From positions 62,001 to 126,000 of the forward strand of contig NZ_LBMU02000088.1 of assembly GCF_001005085.2 (NCBI RefSeq): 64,000 nucleotides of DNA. Reading direction: 5' to 3'. Below the pieces are notes generated by a model that was not told the DNA's origin, ran no database searches, and was given only the letters and a program-made list of their open reading frames with translations. The stretch comes from Streptomyces humi (GTDB lineage Bacteria > Actinomycetota > Actinomycetes > Streptomycetales > Streptomycetaceae). The translations under genes were made by a program, and so were the position numbers. Of the stretch, positions 42,406 through 50,391 are shown piece by piece. Positions within the stretch are counted from its first letter, which is position 1, and each line of letters starts with the position of its first letter.

Positions 42406-43682
42406 CGGGCCGTGCTCCACTCCAGGTCGAGGTGGGTGAGGCCGCGGAGGATGAAGGTGGGCACGTACTGGTAGCGGCGGGCGTTCGCCGGACCGTGCAC
42501 CCGCTCGGCGATCCTGATGTCGGACGTGAGGTCCAGCAGCCGTTCGAGGGTCACCCGGGCCTCGGCGCGGGCCAGGGGCGCGCCGGGACAGGTGTGGGCG
42601 CCGCGGCCGAACGCGAGGTGACGGCGGACGTTCGGGCGGCCGACGTCGAAGGTCTCCGGGTCCTCGAACTGGCGCGGGTCGCGGTTCGCCGCGCTGTTCA
42701 GCACCATGAGCGTGGTCCCGGCCGGGATGTCGACGCCACCGACCGCGGTCGGCACCTTCGACAGCCGGAAGTCGCCCTTCACCGGGCTCTCGGCCCGCAG
42801 CGTCTCCTCGACGAAGTTCGGGATGCGGTCGCGTTCGGTGCGCAACAGCCGCTGGAGCTCGGGGCGTTCGGCGAGAATCTTGAGCGCGGAGCTGAGCAGC
42901 CGGACCGTGGTCTCCTGACCGGCGGCGAACAGGTTGGCCGCGACCCGGACCACGTCGATGACCTCCGGCGTCGAACCGTCCGGGAAGGTCGCCGTCGCCA
43001 GGCCCGTCAGCACGTCCGCGCGCGGCTCGCGGCGGCGCTCCTCGATGTACGTCGTGAAGCGGCCGTAGAGGAACTCCAGCGGCGAGTGGTGCAGGGTGTC
43101 GTCGCCCGTGCTGCCGATGCCGCCGCCGTCCTGCGGGCGGCGCTGGAGCCGGTCCATGAACTCCTGCTGGTCCTCTCCGGGCACCCCGAGCAGATCGGCT
43201 ATGACCAGCAGCGTGAACGGCCCGGCGAACCCGCTGATGAACTCCCCCTTGCCCGCCGCGAGGAACGTCTCCAGCAGCCCGTCGGCGAGGTGCCACATCG
43301 ACGCCTCGTTCTCCTTGAGGCGCTTCGGCGTGATCAGCCGCATGAGCAGGGCGCGGTGGTCGGTGTGCACCGGCGGGTCCATAGTGGGCAGCTGGTCGCT
43401 CATCGGCAGCTCGTGCCGGTGGCGCTCGATCAGCTCGCTGACGTCGTCGCCCTCCAGCGGGACCGGGAACCCGGGGAACGGGCCGGTGACCGAGACGCAG
43501 GCGGAGAACGCGTCGGTGTCGTTGTAGACCTGTAGCGCCTCGTCGTAACCGGTCACCATCATCACGTCGTGGTGGTTCTCGCGACGGACCGGGCACTGTC
43601 CCCGCAGGGCGTCGAAGTAGGGGTAGGGGTCCGCGACGACCTTCTCGTCCCGGAAGAAATCGATCGCCTCGAAGTCGTTCAC
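42402..43682 (-). CDS. Cytochrome P450
   Basis: A 426-residue soluble bacterial P450. The I-helix oxygen-activation motif is AAGQETT, the ExxR is EETLR, and the haem-binding loop is FGRGAHTCPGAPLARAEA. It would hydroxylate or otherwise oxidise the substrate with electrons from the ferredoxin encoded after it. The ATG at 43682 is the first in frame after the regulatory region. Subfamily cannot be named without a search. Confidence 0.94.
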   Translation of the reverse strand: MNDFEAIDFFRDEKVVADPYPYFDALRGQCPVRRENHHDVMMVTGYDEALQVYNDTDAFSACVSVTGPFPGFPVPLEGDDVSELIERHRHELPMSDQLPTMDPPVHTDHRALLMRLITPKRLKENEASMWHLADGLLETFLAAGKGEFISGFAGPFTLLVIADLLGVPGEDQQEFMDRLQRRPQDGGGIGSTGDDTLHHSPLEFLYGRFTTYIEERRREPRADVLTGLATATFPDGSTPEVIDVVRVAANLFAAGQETTVRLLSSALKILAERPELQRLLRTERDRIPNFVEETLRAESPVKGDFRLSKVPTAVGGVDIPAGTTLMVLNSAANRDPRQFEDPETFDVGRPNVRRHLAFGRGAHTCPGAPLARAEARVTLERLLDLTSDIRIAERVHGPANARRYQYVPTFILRGLTHLDLEWSTAR

Positions 43683-43726
43683 GGCCTGTTCGGCCCCCTC
43701 TCACCGGCACCTTGACGATCGGGGAC

Positions 43727-43785
43727 GGTAGCACAATTCTCTGCTTGGTGGAATGCTGAATAAGATTTAAGAGAGCGCCATTCTC
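43727..43785. promoter_or_regulatory. Operator region between P450 and beta-hydroxyacid dehydrogenase
   Basis: GAGAGCGCCATTCTC (43771-43785) matches the recurrent palindrome at 10 of 12 arm bases and lies 21 bases before the dehydrogenase ATG. A lone perfect right arm ATTCTC (43736-43741) lies nearer the P450 start. A short AT-rich stretch, AATAAGATTTAA, just before the full site is rare in this genome and may belong to the promoter. Confidence 0.68.
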
Positions 43786-43805
43786 GCATACTGCCGGGGA
43801 GATTC

Positions 43806-44795
43806 ATGAAAGAGACGAAAAAGATGAAAAAGACGAAAGAGGCAGAAGAGGTAGAAGAGGCAGAAGAGGCGGAAGAGGTAGACGCGCTGCGCACCGCGCG
43901 CGGCATCCGCCGGAAGGCCCTCGGTGCCGGGGGAGTGAGCGGCGGGAGTGTCGGGTTCGTCGGGCTCGGCAACATGGGCAGCGTTCTCGCCGGCAACCTC
44001 GTGGCGGCCGGGCACATGGTCGTGACGCACGACGCGCTCGGTCCGCGGCGCTCGCCCGCCGGCGCCGTACACGTCGCCTCGGTCGCCGAGGTGGCCGGCC
44101 GCACCGACGTGCTGGTGCTCAGCCTTCCCGACGGCCCGGCCTGTGAGCAGGTGGCCCGGGAGATCCTGGCGGTGCCCGAACGGCGCGTCCGGTGCGTCGT
44201 CGACACCTCCACCGTCGGTCCGGCCGCTGCCCGGGCGGTCGCCGCACTGCTCGCCGGGGGCGGCGTCGGCTACGTCGACGCCCCTGTCTCCGGCGGGGTC
44301 GCCGGAGCCCGCGCCCGTACCCTCACCGTCATGTACGCCGGGGCGGACGAGGCCTGTGCGTGCGCCGAGGGCGTACTGGCCGGGCTCAGCGACCGGCGTC
44401 GCCGGGTCGGCGACCGGCCAGGCCCGGCCCAGGCCCTCAAGCTGGCCAACAACTTCCTGGCCGCGACCGCGCTCGCCGCCACCAGCGAGGCCGTCGCCTT
44501 CGGGGTCGCGGCCGGACTCGAGATGGCCACCATGCTCGACGTCCTGAACGAGTCCAGCGGCCAGAGCGCGGCGAGCCGGGACAAGTTCCCGGCCCAGGTC
44601 CTCACCGGCCGCTATGCCGCCGGTTTCACCAACTCCCTGATGGACAAGGACGTACGGCTGTACCTGCGCGCGGTGGGGGAGCAGGGGGGCGCGGCCGCGA
44701 TCGCCCAGGTGACCGGGAACGTGTGGGAGCGGTTCGCCCGGGCCGAACCCGGGGCCGACTTCACCCGGATCTTCCCCTTCACGGACGGATCCTGA
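43806..44795 (+). CDS. 3-hydroxyisobutyrate dehydrogenase-like enzyme with a charged N-terminal tail
   Basis: A 329-residue beta-hydroxyacid dehydrogenase. The Rossmann motif VGFVGLGNMGSVLAGNL begins only near residue 48, whereas the family normally starts there. DAPVSGGVAGARA and the catalytic lysine in ALKLANNFLA follow. The first about 25 residues are a Lys/Glu repeat (MKETKKMKKTKEAEEVEEAE), encoded by purine-rich hexamer repeats. The enzyme would oxidise a 3-hydroxy acid or reduce a semialdehyde. GTG at 43944 would give a normal-length protein and is an alternative start, but the ATG is kept because no internal ribosome-binding site is clear. Confidence 0.82.
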   Translation: MKETKKMKKTKEAEEVEEAEEAEEVDALRTARGIRRKALGAGGVSGGSVGFVGLGNMGSVLAGNLVAAGHMVVTHDALGPRRSPAGAVHVASVAEVAGRTDVLVLSLPDGPACEQVAREILAVPERRVRCVVDTSTVGPAAARAVAALLAGGGVGYVDAPVSGGVAGARARTLTVMYAGADEACACAEGVLAGLSDRRRRVGDRPGPAQALKLANNFLAATALAATSEAVAFGVAAGLEMATMLDVLNESSGQSAASRDKFPAQVLTGRYAAGFTNSLMDKDVRLYLRAVGEQGGAAAIAQVTGNVWERFARAEPGADFTRIFPFTDGS

Positions 44796-44913
44796 CGCTC
44801 CCGCGGACGGGCGTCGCGGGTTCGTGGCCGGTTGCGGGCGATCGGCCGCCGAGTCCGCCGCGGCCTCCCGCGCCTTTCCTGACAGGCGGCTGACTTGACG
44901 GCCGATCCGAGAC

Positions 44914-44928
44914 GAGAATAGCATTCTC
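44914..44928. promoter_or_regulatory. Perfect 15-bp GAGAAT-N3-ATTCTC palindrome
   Basis: GAGAATAGCATTCTC, extended by C and G on each side to 17 symmetric bases, lies 63 bases before the Rieske oxygenase start. It is the only strong signal in the 195-base gap after the beta-hydroxyacid dehydrogenase and should control the oxygenase operon. Confidence 0.85.
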
Positions 44929-44990
44929 GGTAGGAGAGACTGAGATTATCGTAGGTCTCCTCCGATCAAGCGACTGGAGGACCGGACCCC

Positions 44991-46277
44991 ATGGCGCACT
45001 TCAAGAAGCCCGAGGCGGGCAGCTGGACCGCCCACCTGGAGATCGGCACGGAGCCGGTGTCGTACGAGGACTCGATCACGCCGGCCCACTACGAGCTGGA
45101 GCGGGACGCCATCTTCAAGCGCACCTGGCTGAACGTCGGCCGAGTCGAGAAACTCCCCAAACGCGGCAGCTACTTCACCAAGGAGTTGGACGCGGCGGGA
45201 ACCTCGGTCGTCGTGGTGCGCGGCATGGACGACGAGGTGCGCGCCTTCCACAACATCTGCCGGCACCGCGGCAACAAGCTCGTCTGGAACGACTTCCCAC
45301 GGGAGGAGACCAGCGGGGTCTGCCGCCAGTTCACCTGCAAGTACCACGCCTGGCGCTACGACCTGGAGGGCAAGCTGGCCTTCGTCCAGCAGGAGCAGGA
45401 GTTCTTCGACCTCGACAAGTCCCGGTACGGCCTCAAGGCCGTGCAGACCGACATCTGGGAGGGGTTCGTCTTCGTCAACCTCGACCCCGACAACAGCACT
45501 CCGCTACGGGAGTACCTGGGCGAGTTCGCCAAGGGTATCGAGGGCTACCCGTTCCACAAGATGACCCAGGCGCACACGTACCGCGCCGAGATCGGCGCCA
45601 ACTGGAAACTGTTCATCGACGCGTTCGCCGAGTTCTACCATGCGCCGATCCTGCACGCCGGCCAGTACGTCTCCGACGAGGCCCGCAAGATCCAGAAGTA
45701 CGGCTACGAGGCGCTGCACTACGACGTCGACGGACCGCACAGCATGGTCTCCTCCTGGGGCGGCATCGCCCCACCGCACGACCGCAAGATGGTCAAGCCC
45801 ATCGAAGGCGCCCTGCGCAGCGGGTTGTTCGGACCGTGGGAGGCACCCGACATCGGGCTCACCACCGAAGAGCTGCCGCCCGCCGTCAACCCCACCCGGG
45901 ACCCGCGCTGGGGCATGGACTCCTTCGTGTTCTTCCCCAACTTCATGCTGCTGATCTGGCGGCCGAACTGGGTCCTGACCTACCACTACTGGCCGACCGC
46001 GTACAACACCCACGTCTTCGAGGCGACCTGCTACTTCGTGCCGCCCGAGAACGCCTTCCAGCGGCTCCAGCAGGAGCTGGCCGTCGTCTCCTTCAAGGAG
46101 TACGGCCTCCAGGACGGCAACACCCTCGAGGCCACGCAGACCATGCTGGAGTCACGCACGGTAGGGGAGTTCCCGCTCAACGACCAGGAGGTTCTTCTGC
46201 GCCATCTGCACGGCACCGCCCGGCAGTACGTCCGTGAGTACCAGCAGCGCACCGCAGGCGCCCCCGCCGCGAGCTGA
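44991..46277 (+). CDS. Rieske non-haem iron oxygenase, large subunit
   Basis: A 428-residue Rieske oxygenase. The 2Fe-2S ligands are Cys90 and His92 (CRHRG) and Cys116 and His119 (CKYH). The bridging acid is Glu214, and the iron ligands His217 and His222 lie in AEFYHAPILH. Enzymes of this type hydroxylate or demethylate rings, steroids or quaternary amines with electrons from a reductase. No reductase is adjacent; the one at 6957-7958 is the likely donor. A 109-residue protein of unknown function follows 17 bases later. The ATG follows CTGGAGG. Confidence 0.92.
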   Translation: MAHFKKPEAGSWTAHLEIGTEPVSYEDSITPAHYELERDAIFKRTWLNVGRVEKLPKRGSYFTKELDAAGTSVVVVRGMDDEVRAFHNICRHRGNKLVWNDFPREETSGVCRQFTCKYHAWRYDLEGKLAFVQQEQEFFDLDKSRYGLKAVQTDIWEGFVFVNLDPDNSTPLREYLGEFAKGIEGYPFHKMTQAHTYRAEIGANWKLFIDAFAEFYHAPILHAGQYVSDEARKIQKYGYEALHYDVDGPHSMVSSWGGIAPPHDRKMVKPIEGALRSGLFGPWEAPDIGLTTEELPPAVNPTRDPRWGMDSFVFFPNFMLLIWRPNWVLTYHYWPTAYNTHVFEATCYFVPPENAFQRLQQELAVVSFKEYGLQDGNTLEATQTMLESRTVGEFPLNDQEVLLRHLHGTARQYVREYQQRTAGAPAAS

Positions 46278-46294
46278 CCCGAGGAGACCGAACC

Positions 46295-46624
46295 ATGGCC
46301 ACCGTTTTCCCCGCCGAGTTCGCCGCGCTGGAACCCTTCGCCGACTGGGCGGTCCCCACCGAGAAGGCCCGGTACGCCAAGCGCATCGCCAGCACCATGG
46401 ACGAGCTCGACGCCTTCTACGACACCGCGTTCCCGCTTCTGGCCTCCGGCACGGACTACCTCCAGCGGGTCACCATGGCGGACATCTCCGAGGAGGACAA
46501 ACACCTGCTGTGGCTGTTCTGCGCGCTGGTGACCGTCGCGTTCTCGGTGGAGGCCTGGCGCCAGCCCAAGGTGCCGGACACCGGCGCGGCGAGCATCGAC
46601 TCCGTCGTGGAACCGGCGGTGTGA
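46295..46624 (+). CDS. Small protein encoded with the Rieske oxygenase
   Basis: A 109-residue, mostly helical protein (PFADWAVPTEKARYAKRIAS, ELDAFYDTAFPLLASGTDYL, HLLWLFCALVTVAFSVEAW). I do not recognise it. It is too short and lacks the fold pattern of a standard Rieske beta subunit. One hydrophobic stretch around residues 70-85 is too short and mixed to be a sure membrane span. Placed between oxygenase and amidohydrolase in one operon, it may be an accessory subunit. Confidence 0.78.
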   Translation: MATVFPAEFAALEPFADWAVPTEKARYAKRIASTMDELDAFYDTAFPLLASGTDYLQRVTMADISEEDKHLLWLFCALVTVAFSVEAWRQPKVPDTGAASIDSVVEPAV

Positions 46625-46661
46625 GCGGCATGCGAGTGAGCCGCGTCCCGGGAGGTGCCTG

Positions 46662-47924
46662 ATGCCGCGTCCGCGCCCCCCGCGGCCGCCGGTACGGCTG
46701 CGGGCCGCCCGCATGCTGGACATCGACAAGGGCGAACTGGCCGAGCCGGGAGACCTGCTGATCGAGGGCGAGCACATCACGGCCGTCGCCCCGGCCACCG
46801 TGCCGCCCGGCACCGTCGAGCTCGACCTCGGCGACGTCACCCTCCTGCCCGGCCTGATGGACATGGAGGTCAACCTGCTCCTCGGCGGGCCCGACCACCG
46901 CAGCCCCCTCAACCCCGTGCAGGACGATCCCGCCGTGCGCACCCTGCGGGCCGTCGCCAACGCCCGCCGCACGCTGCGGGCCGGCTTCACGACCGTACGC
47001 AACCTCGGTCTGTTCGTGCAGACCGGCGGCCTGCTGCTGGACGTGGCGCTGAAGAAGGCGATCGACCTCGGCTGGATCGAGGGGCCGCGGGTCGTCCCGG
47101 CCGGCCACGCCATCACGCCGACCGGCGGGCACCTCGACCCGACCATGTTCCAGGCGCTCGCTCCGCACATCATGCCGCTGACGGTCGAGGAGGGGATCGC
47201 CAACGGGGTGGCCGAGGTGCGCAAGGCGGTCCGTTACCAGATCAAGCACGGCGCCCGGGTCATCAAGGTGTGCGCCTCCAACGGAGTCATGTCCCACACC
47301 GGCCCGGCCGGCGCCCAGCAGTACTCCGACGAGGAACTGCACGCCATCGCCGACGAGGCCCACCGGGCCGGCCTCAAGGTCGCCGCGCACTGCATGGGCG
47401 ACCGGGCCGTCAGGGCCGCGCTGGCCGCGGGCATCGACTGCATCGAGCACGGCTTCCTGGCCGGCGACGAGACGCTGGACCTGATGGTGGAACGCGGCAC
47501 CTTCCTGGTCGCCACCACCTACATCGCCGACGGCATGGACGTCTCCACGGCCGCACCCGAACTCCAGGCCAAGGCCGCCGACGTGTTCCCGCGCGCCAAG
47601 GCGACCACCAGGCGCGCGATCGAGCGCGGTGTGCGCGTCGCCTGCGGCACGGACGCCCCGGCCATCCCGCACGGCCGCAACGCCCGTGAGCTCCTCGCCC
47701 TCGTCGACCGGGGCATGACCCCGCTCGCGGCGCTGCGGGCGGCGACGACCACCGCCGCCGCGCTGATCGACGCCGAGGACCGGGGCCGCCTCGAACCCGG
47801 CCTCCTGGCGGACGTCATCGCCGTCCCCGGCGACCCGCTGACGGACATCGGGGTCACCGAGGACGTGCGGTTCGTGATGAAGGGCGGTCAGGTCCACCGG
47901 CACGAGGAGGCCGCCCGGTCCTGA
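46662..47924 (+). CDS. Imidazolonepropionase-like amidohydrolase without the HxH motif
   Basis: A 420-residue metal-dependent hydrolase. The composite beta domain is VRLRAARMLDIDKGELAEPG, and the barrel has a lysine in HGARVIKVCASNG, histidines in AAHCMGDRA and CIEHGFLAGD, and the aspartate in VACGTDAPAIPHGRNA. At the first barrel strand, where LPGLIDxHxH is expected, it reads LLPGLMDMEVNLLLGG. Both histidines of HxH are therefore replaced by Glu and Asn. It may be a variant mononuclear site or a non-classical activity. The ATG follows GGGAGG. Confidence 0.83.
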   Translation: MPRPRPPRPPVRLRAARMLDIDKGELAEPGDLLIEGEHITAVAPATVPPGTVELDLGDVTLLPGLMDMEVNLLLGGPDHRSPLNPVQDDPAVRTLRAVANARRTLRAGFTTVRNLGLFVQTGGLLLDVALKKAIDLGWIEGPRVVPAGHAITPTGGHLDPTMFQALAPHIMPLTVEEGIANGVAEVRKAVRYQIKHGARVIKVCASNGVMSHTGPAGAQQYSDEELHAIADEAHRAGLKVAAHCMGDRAVRAALAAGIDCIEHGFLAGDETLDLMVERGTFLVATTYIADGMDVSTAAPELQAKAADVFPRAKATTRRAIERGVRVACGTDAPAIPHGRNARELLALVDRGMTPLAALRAATTTAAALIDAEDRGRLEPGLLADVIAVPGDPLTDIGVTEDVRFVMKGGQVHRHEEAARS

Positions 47925-47948
47925 GCGGACCGCGCGAGGGGGACGGGA

Positions 47949-47978
47949 GGGCGGTGGCTCCGGCCGGAGCCACCGCCC
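47949..47978. terminator. Perfect 30-bp palindrome between convergent genes
   Basis: GGGCGGTGGCTCCGG and CCGGAGCCACCGCCC are exact complements, giving a 13-base stem with a GGCC loop. It lies between the amidohydrolase stop (47924) and the SDR stop (48002). Likely a bidirectional terminator. Confidence 0.75.
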
Positions 47979-48001
47979 ACCCGCATGCCGTGGCGCGGCG
48001 C

Positions 48002-48775
48002 TCACACCTTCCGCGTGATGCCCCCGTCGACGCGGACGATCGCGCCGGTCGTGAAGCTGGACGCGGCACTGGCGAAGTGCAGCGCCAGCGGCGCCACGTC
48101 GTCCGGCTGCCCGAGCCGGCCCAACGGCACGAACGACGGGTCGAAGTCCTCGGCCGCCCAGGCCTGGTGAGCGCCGGTGAGCACCGGCCCGGGGAGAATG
48201 GCGTTCACCCGCACCTTCGGCGCGTACGCCTCCGCGAGCCCCACCGTCAGGGCGTTGAGTCCCGCCTTGGCACAGGCGTACGGGAGTTCGTGGACGCTCG
48301 CCATCAGCGACCCGGCCGTACCGATGTTGACGATCGAGCCGCCGCCGTGCCCGGCCATGTGCCTGGCCGCGAGGACCGCCAGCCGGAACGGCCCCTTCAG
48401 GTTCACCGCGAGAGTCTTGTCGTACAACTCCTCGCTGACCGCGTCGAGACTCTCGTACACGGGGGACATGCCGGCGTTGTTGACGAGCACGTCCAGCCCG
48501 CCCAACCGCTCCACCGTCTCGGTGACGAGCCGCTCGCAGTCGTCCCAGCGGCCGACATGGCAGGCGACGCCGACGGTCCGGCGCCCGGTCGACGCACGTA
48601 CCTCCTCGGCCACCGCCCGGCACGCCTCGCCCTTTCGGGAGGCGACGACGACGTCGGCGCCGGCCTCCGCCAGCGTCTGCACGATGGCCCGCCCGATACC
48701 GCGCGAACCACCGGTGACCACGGCCACCTTGCCCGTCAGATCATGAAGCTCGGCGAAGGTCGTCACCCGCGTCAC
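48002..48775 (-). CDS. Short-chain dehydrogenase/reductase
   Basis: A 257-residue classical SDR. It has VAVVTGGSRGIGRAIVQTL, VNNAGMSPVY, the serine in NIGTAGSLMASV and PYACAKAGLNAL as YxxxK, ending GAIVRVDGGITRKV. The start GTG at 48775 overlaps the stop of the upstream CoA ligase (GTGA), so the two form one leftward operon. It would oxidise a hydroxy group of an acyl-CoA or steroid-like compound. Confidence 0.9.
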   Translation of the reverse strand: MTRVTTFAELHDLTGKVAVVTGGSRGIGRAIVQTLAEAGADVVVASRKGEACRAVAEEVRASTGRRTVGVACHVGRWDDCERLVTETVERLGGLDVLVNNAGMSPVYESLDAVSEELYDKTLAVNLKGPFRLAVLAARHMAGHGGGSIVNIGTAGSLMASVHELPYACAKAGLNALTVGLAEAYAPKVRVNAILPGPVLTGAHQAWAAEDFDPSFVPLGRLGQPDDVAPLALHFASAASSFTTGAIVRVDGGITRKV

Positions 48776-50262
48776 CCTTTCCGTATCGTCGTCAGCAGCT
48801 CGCGCCGCAGCAGCTTCCCGGTGGGCGTGTACGGCAGTTCCGCGCGGAACACGACCACGTCCGGTGTCCGGGAACCGCGCAGCTGCCCCCGCACCCACTC
48901 GCGCAGCGCCTCGGCGTCGACGGCCGCCCCCTCGTGGACGACGACGAACGCGGCGATCCGCTCGCCCCACTCCTCGTCCGGCACGCCCACCACGGCCGCC
49001 TCACGCACGGCCGCATGCCGCAGGAGAACGTCCTCCACCTCCGCGGGAGCGATGTTCTCGCCGCCGCGGATGATGGTGTCGTCGGCGCGGCCCTCGACGA
49101 ACAGGTAGCCGTCGGCGTCGAAACGGGCCAGGTCGCGGGTGGGGAACCAGCCGTCCGCGTCCAGCGGCGCGGCGGCCCCCCGGTACTCGCCGGACACCTG
49201 GGGACCGCGCACCCACAGCTGCCCCGGCCCCCCGGCCGCCGCCACGGTCCCGCTCTCGTACCGGATCTGCGCCTCGACGCCCGGCACCATGCGCCCGGCC
49301 GAGCGCAGCCGGTCACGGACGGCGGGATCGCCGGAGGCCAGCGCGGCGCGGTGGTCGTCGGGGCCCAGCAGCGCGATGGTCGAGCTGGTCTCGGTGAGCC
49401 CGTACGCGTTGGTGAACCCGGTGTCCGGGAAGGCCCGCAGGGCCGCCTCAAGGACGGGGAGGGGCATGCGCGCACCGCCGTACGCCAGCGCGCGCAGCGT
49501 CGGCACCTCGGCCGGGCGGCCGTCCAGGTGCTCCACGACACGGGCCAGCATGGTCGGTACGACCATGGCGGAGGTGACGCCCTCGGAGCGGACCAGCTCC
49601 AGCCAGGCGCCCGGCTCGAAGGCACCGAGGTGCACCATCCGGCGGCCGGCGTAGAGGTTGCTGAGCACGGAACCGACGCCCGCGACGTGGTAGGGCGGGA
49701 CCGCGGCCAGGACGGTGTCGTCCGGAGTGGCGGCGGCGAACTCCACGGTCCCCAGGACGTAACCGGTCAGGTGCCGGTGACGCAGCACCGCGGCCTTGGG
49801 CGCGGCAGTGGTCCCGCTGGTGAACAGCAGCACGGCCGGGTCGTCCGCGGCCGCCTCCAGACCCTCGGCCGGCTCGGCCGAGACCGCCTCGGCCAGCAGG
49901 CCCTCGGGGGTGTACACCCGCGGCCCGGCCCCGGCGAACACCCCCGCGACGGCCGCGTCCGCGACCACCAGAGGCTGCTCGGTATGGGTCAGCAGGCCGG
50001 TCAACGCATCGGCCGACAGCCGGTAGTTGACGGGGACCAGCGGCACACCCGCCAGCGCCGCGCCGAACAACAGCACCGGGAACGCCGGACCGTTGACCCC
50101 GGCGAACACCAGCTCCCGGGCCCCGGACCGGTGGACGACGGCCGCGACCCCGGCGGCGGTACGGCGGAGTTGCGCCGTGGTCGTCCCGGATCCGCGCGGC
50201 CCGATCGCCACCTGGTCCGGATCACCCGCCACGGCCATGTCGAGCAGCATCGCGATGTTCAC
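48772..50262 (-). CDS. AMP-forming acyl-CoA ligase
   Basis: A 496-residue adenylate-forming ligase. The AMP motif is LLFTSGTTAAPKAAV, NAYGLTETSSTIALLG follows, and the catalytic lysine is in YTPTGKLLRREL. The usual GWxxTGD motif reads GWFPTRDLARF, with Arg for Gly. The GTG at 50262 follows AAAGGG; an internal ATG at 50250 is a weaker alternative. It is divergent from the acyl-CoA dehydrogenase at 50392 across a degenerate operator region. Substrate unknown. Confidence 0.9.
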   Translation of the reverse strand: MNIAMLLDMAVAGDPDQVAIGPRGSGTTTAQLRRTAAGVAAVVHRSGARELVFAGVNGPAFPVLLFGAALAGVPLVPVNYRLSADALTGLLTHTEQPLVVADAAVAGVFAGAGPRVYTPEGLLAEAVSAEPAEGLEAAADDPAVLLFTSGTTAAPKAAVLRHRHLTGYVLGTVEFAAATPDDTVLAAVPPYHVAGVGSVLSNLYAGRRMVHLGAFEPGAWLELVRSEGVTSAMVVPTMLARVVEHLDGRPAEVPTLRALAYGGARMPLPVLEAALRAFPDTGFTNAYGLTETSSTIALLGPDDHRAALASGDPAVRDRLRSAGRMVPGVEAQIRYESGTVAAAGGPGQLWVRGPQVSGEYRGAAAPLDADGWFPTRDLARFDADGYLFVEGRADDTIIRGGENIAPAEVEDVLLRHAAVREAAVVGVPDEEWGERIAAFVVVHEGAAVDAEALREWVRGQLRGSRTPDVVVFRAELPYTPTGKLLRRELLTTIRKG

Positions 50263-50290
50263 AGCACGCCCTTTCTTCCGCTCCCCGGCT

Positions 50291-50327
50291 GCGAACGATA
50301 TTCTACTGAGAAGGAAACTCCATTCTC
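50291..50327. promoter_or_regulatory. Degenerate GAGAAT-type sites in a divergent promoter
   Basis: GCGAACGATATTCTA (50291-50305) and GGAAACTCCATTCTC (50313-50327) each keep 9 of 12 arm bases, and a further ATTCTC follows at 50333-50338. Centres of the first two are 22 bases apart. They lie between the ligase (start 50262, minus) and the dehydrogenase (start 50392, plus). Clustered weak sites fit the window-wide operator pattern but are not individually secure. Confidence 0.5.
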
Positions 50328-50391
50328 CACCCATTCTCCATGGGTGGGTTCCGGGTTGTGTTCGCCCAAGGCCGTGTCCCAGGGGGGCCGT

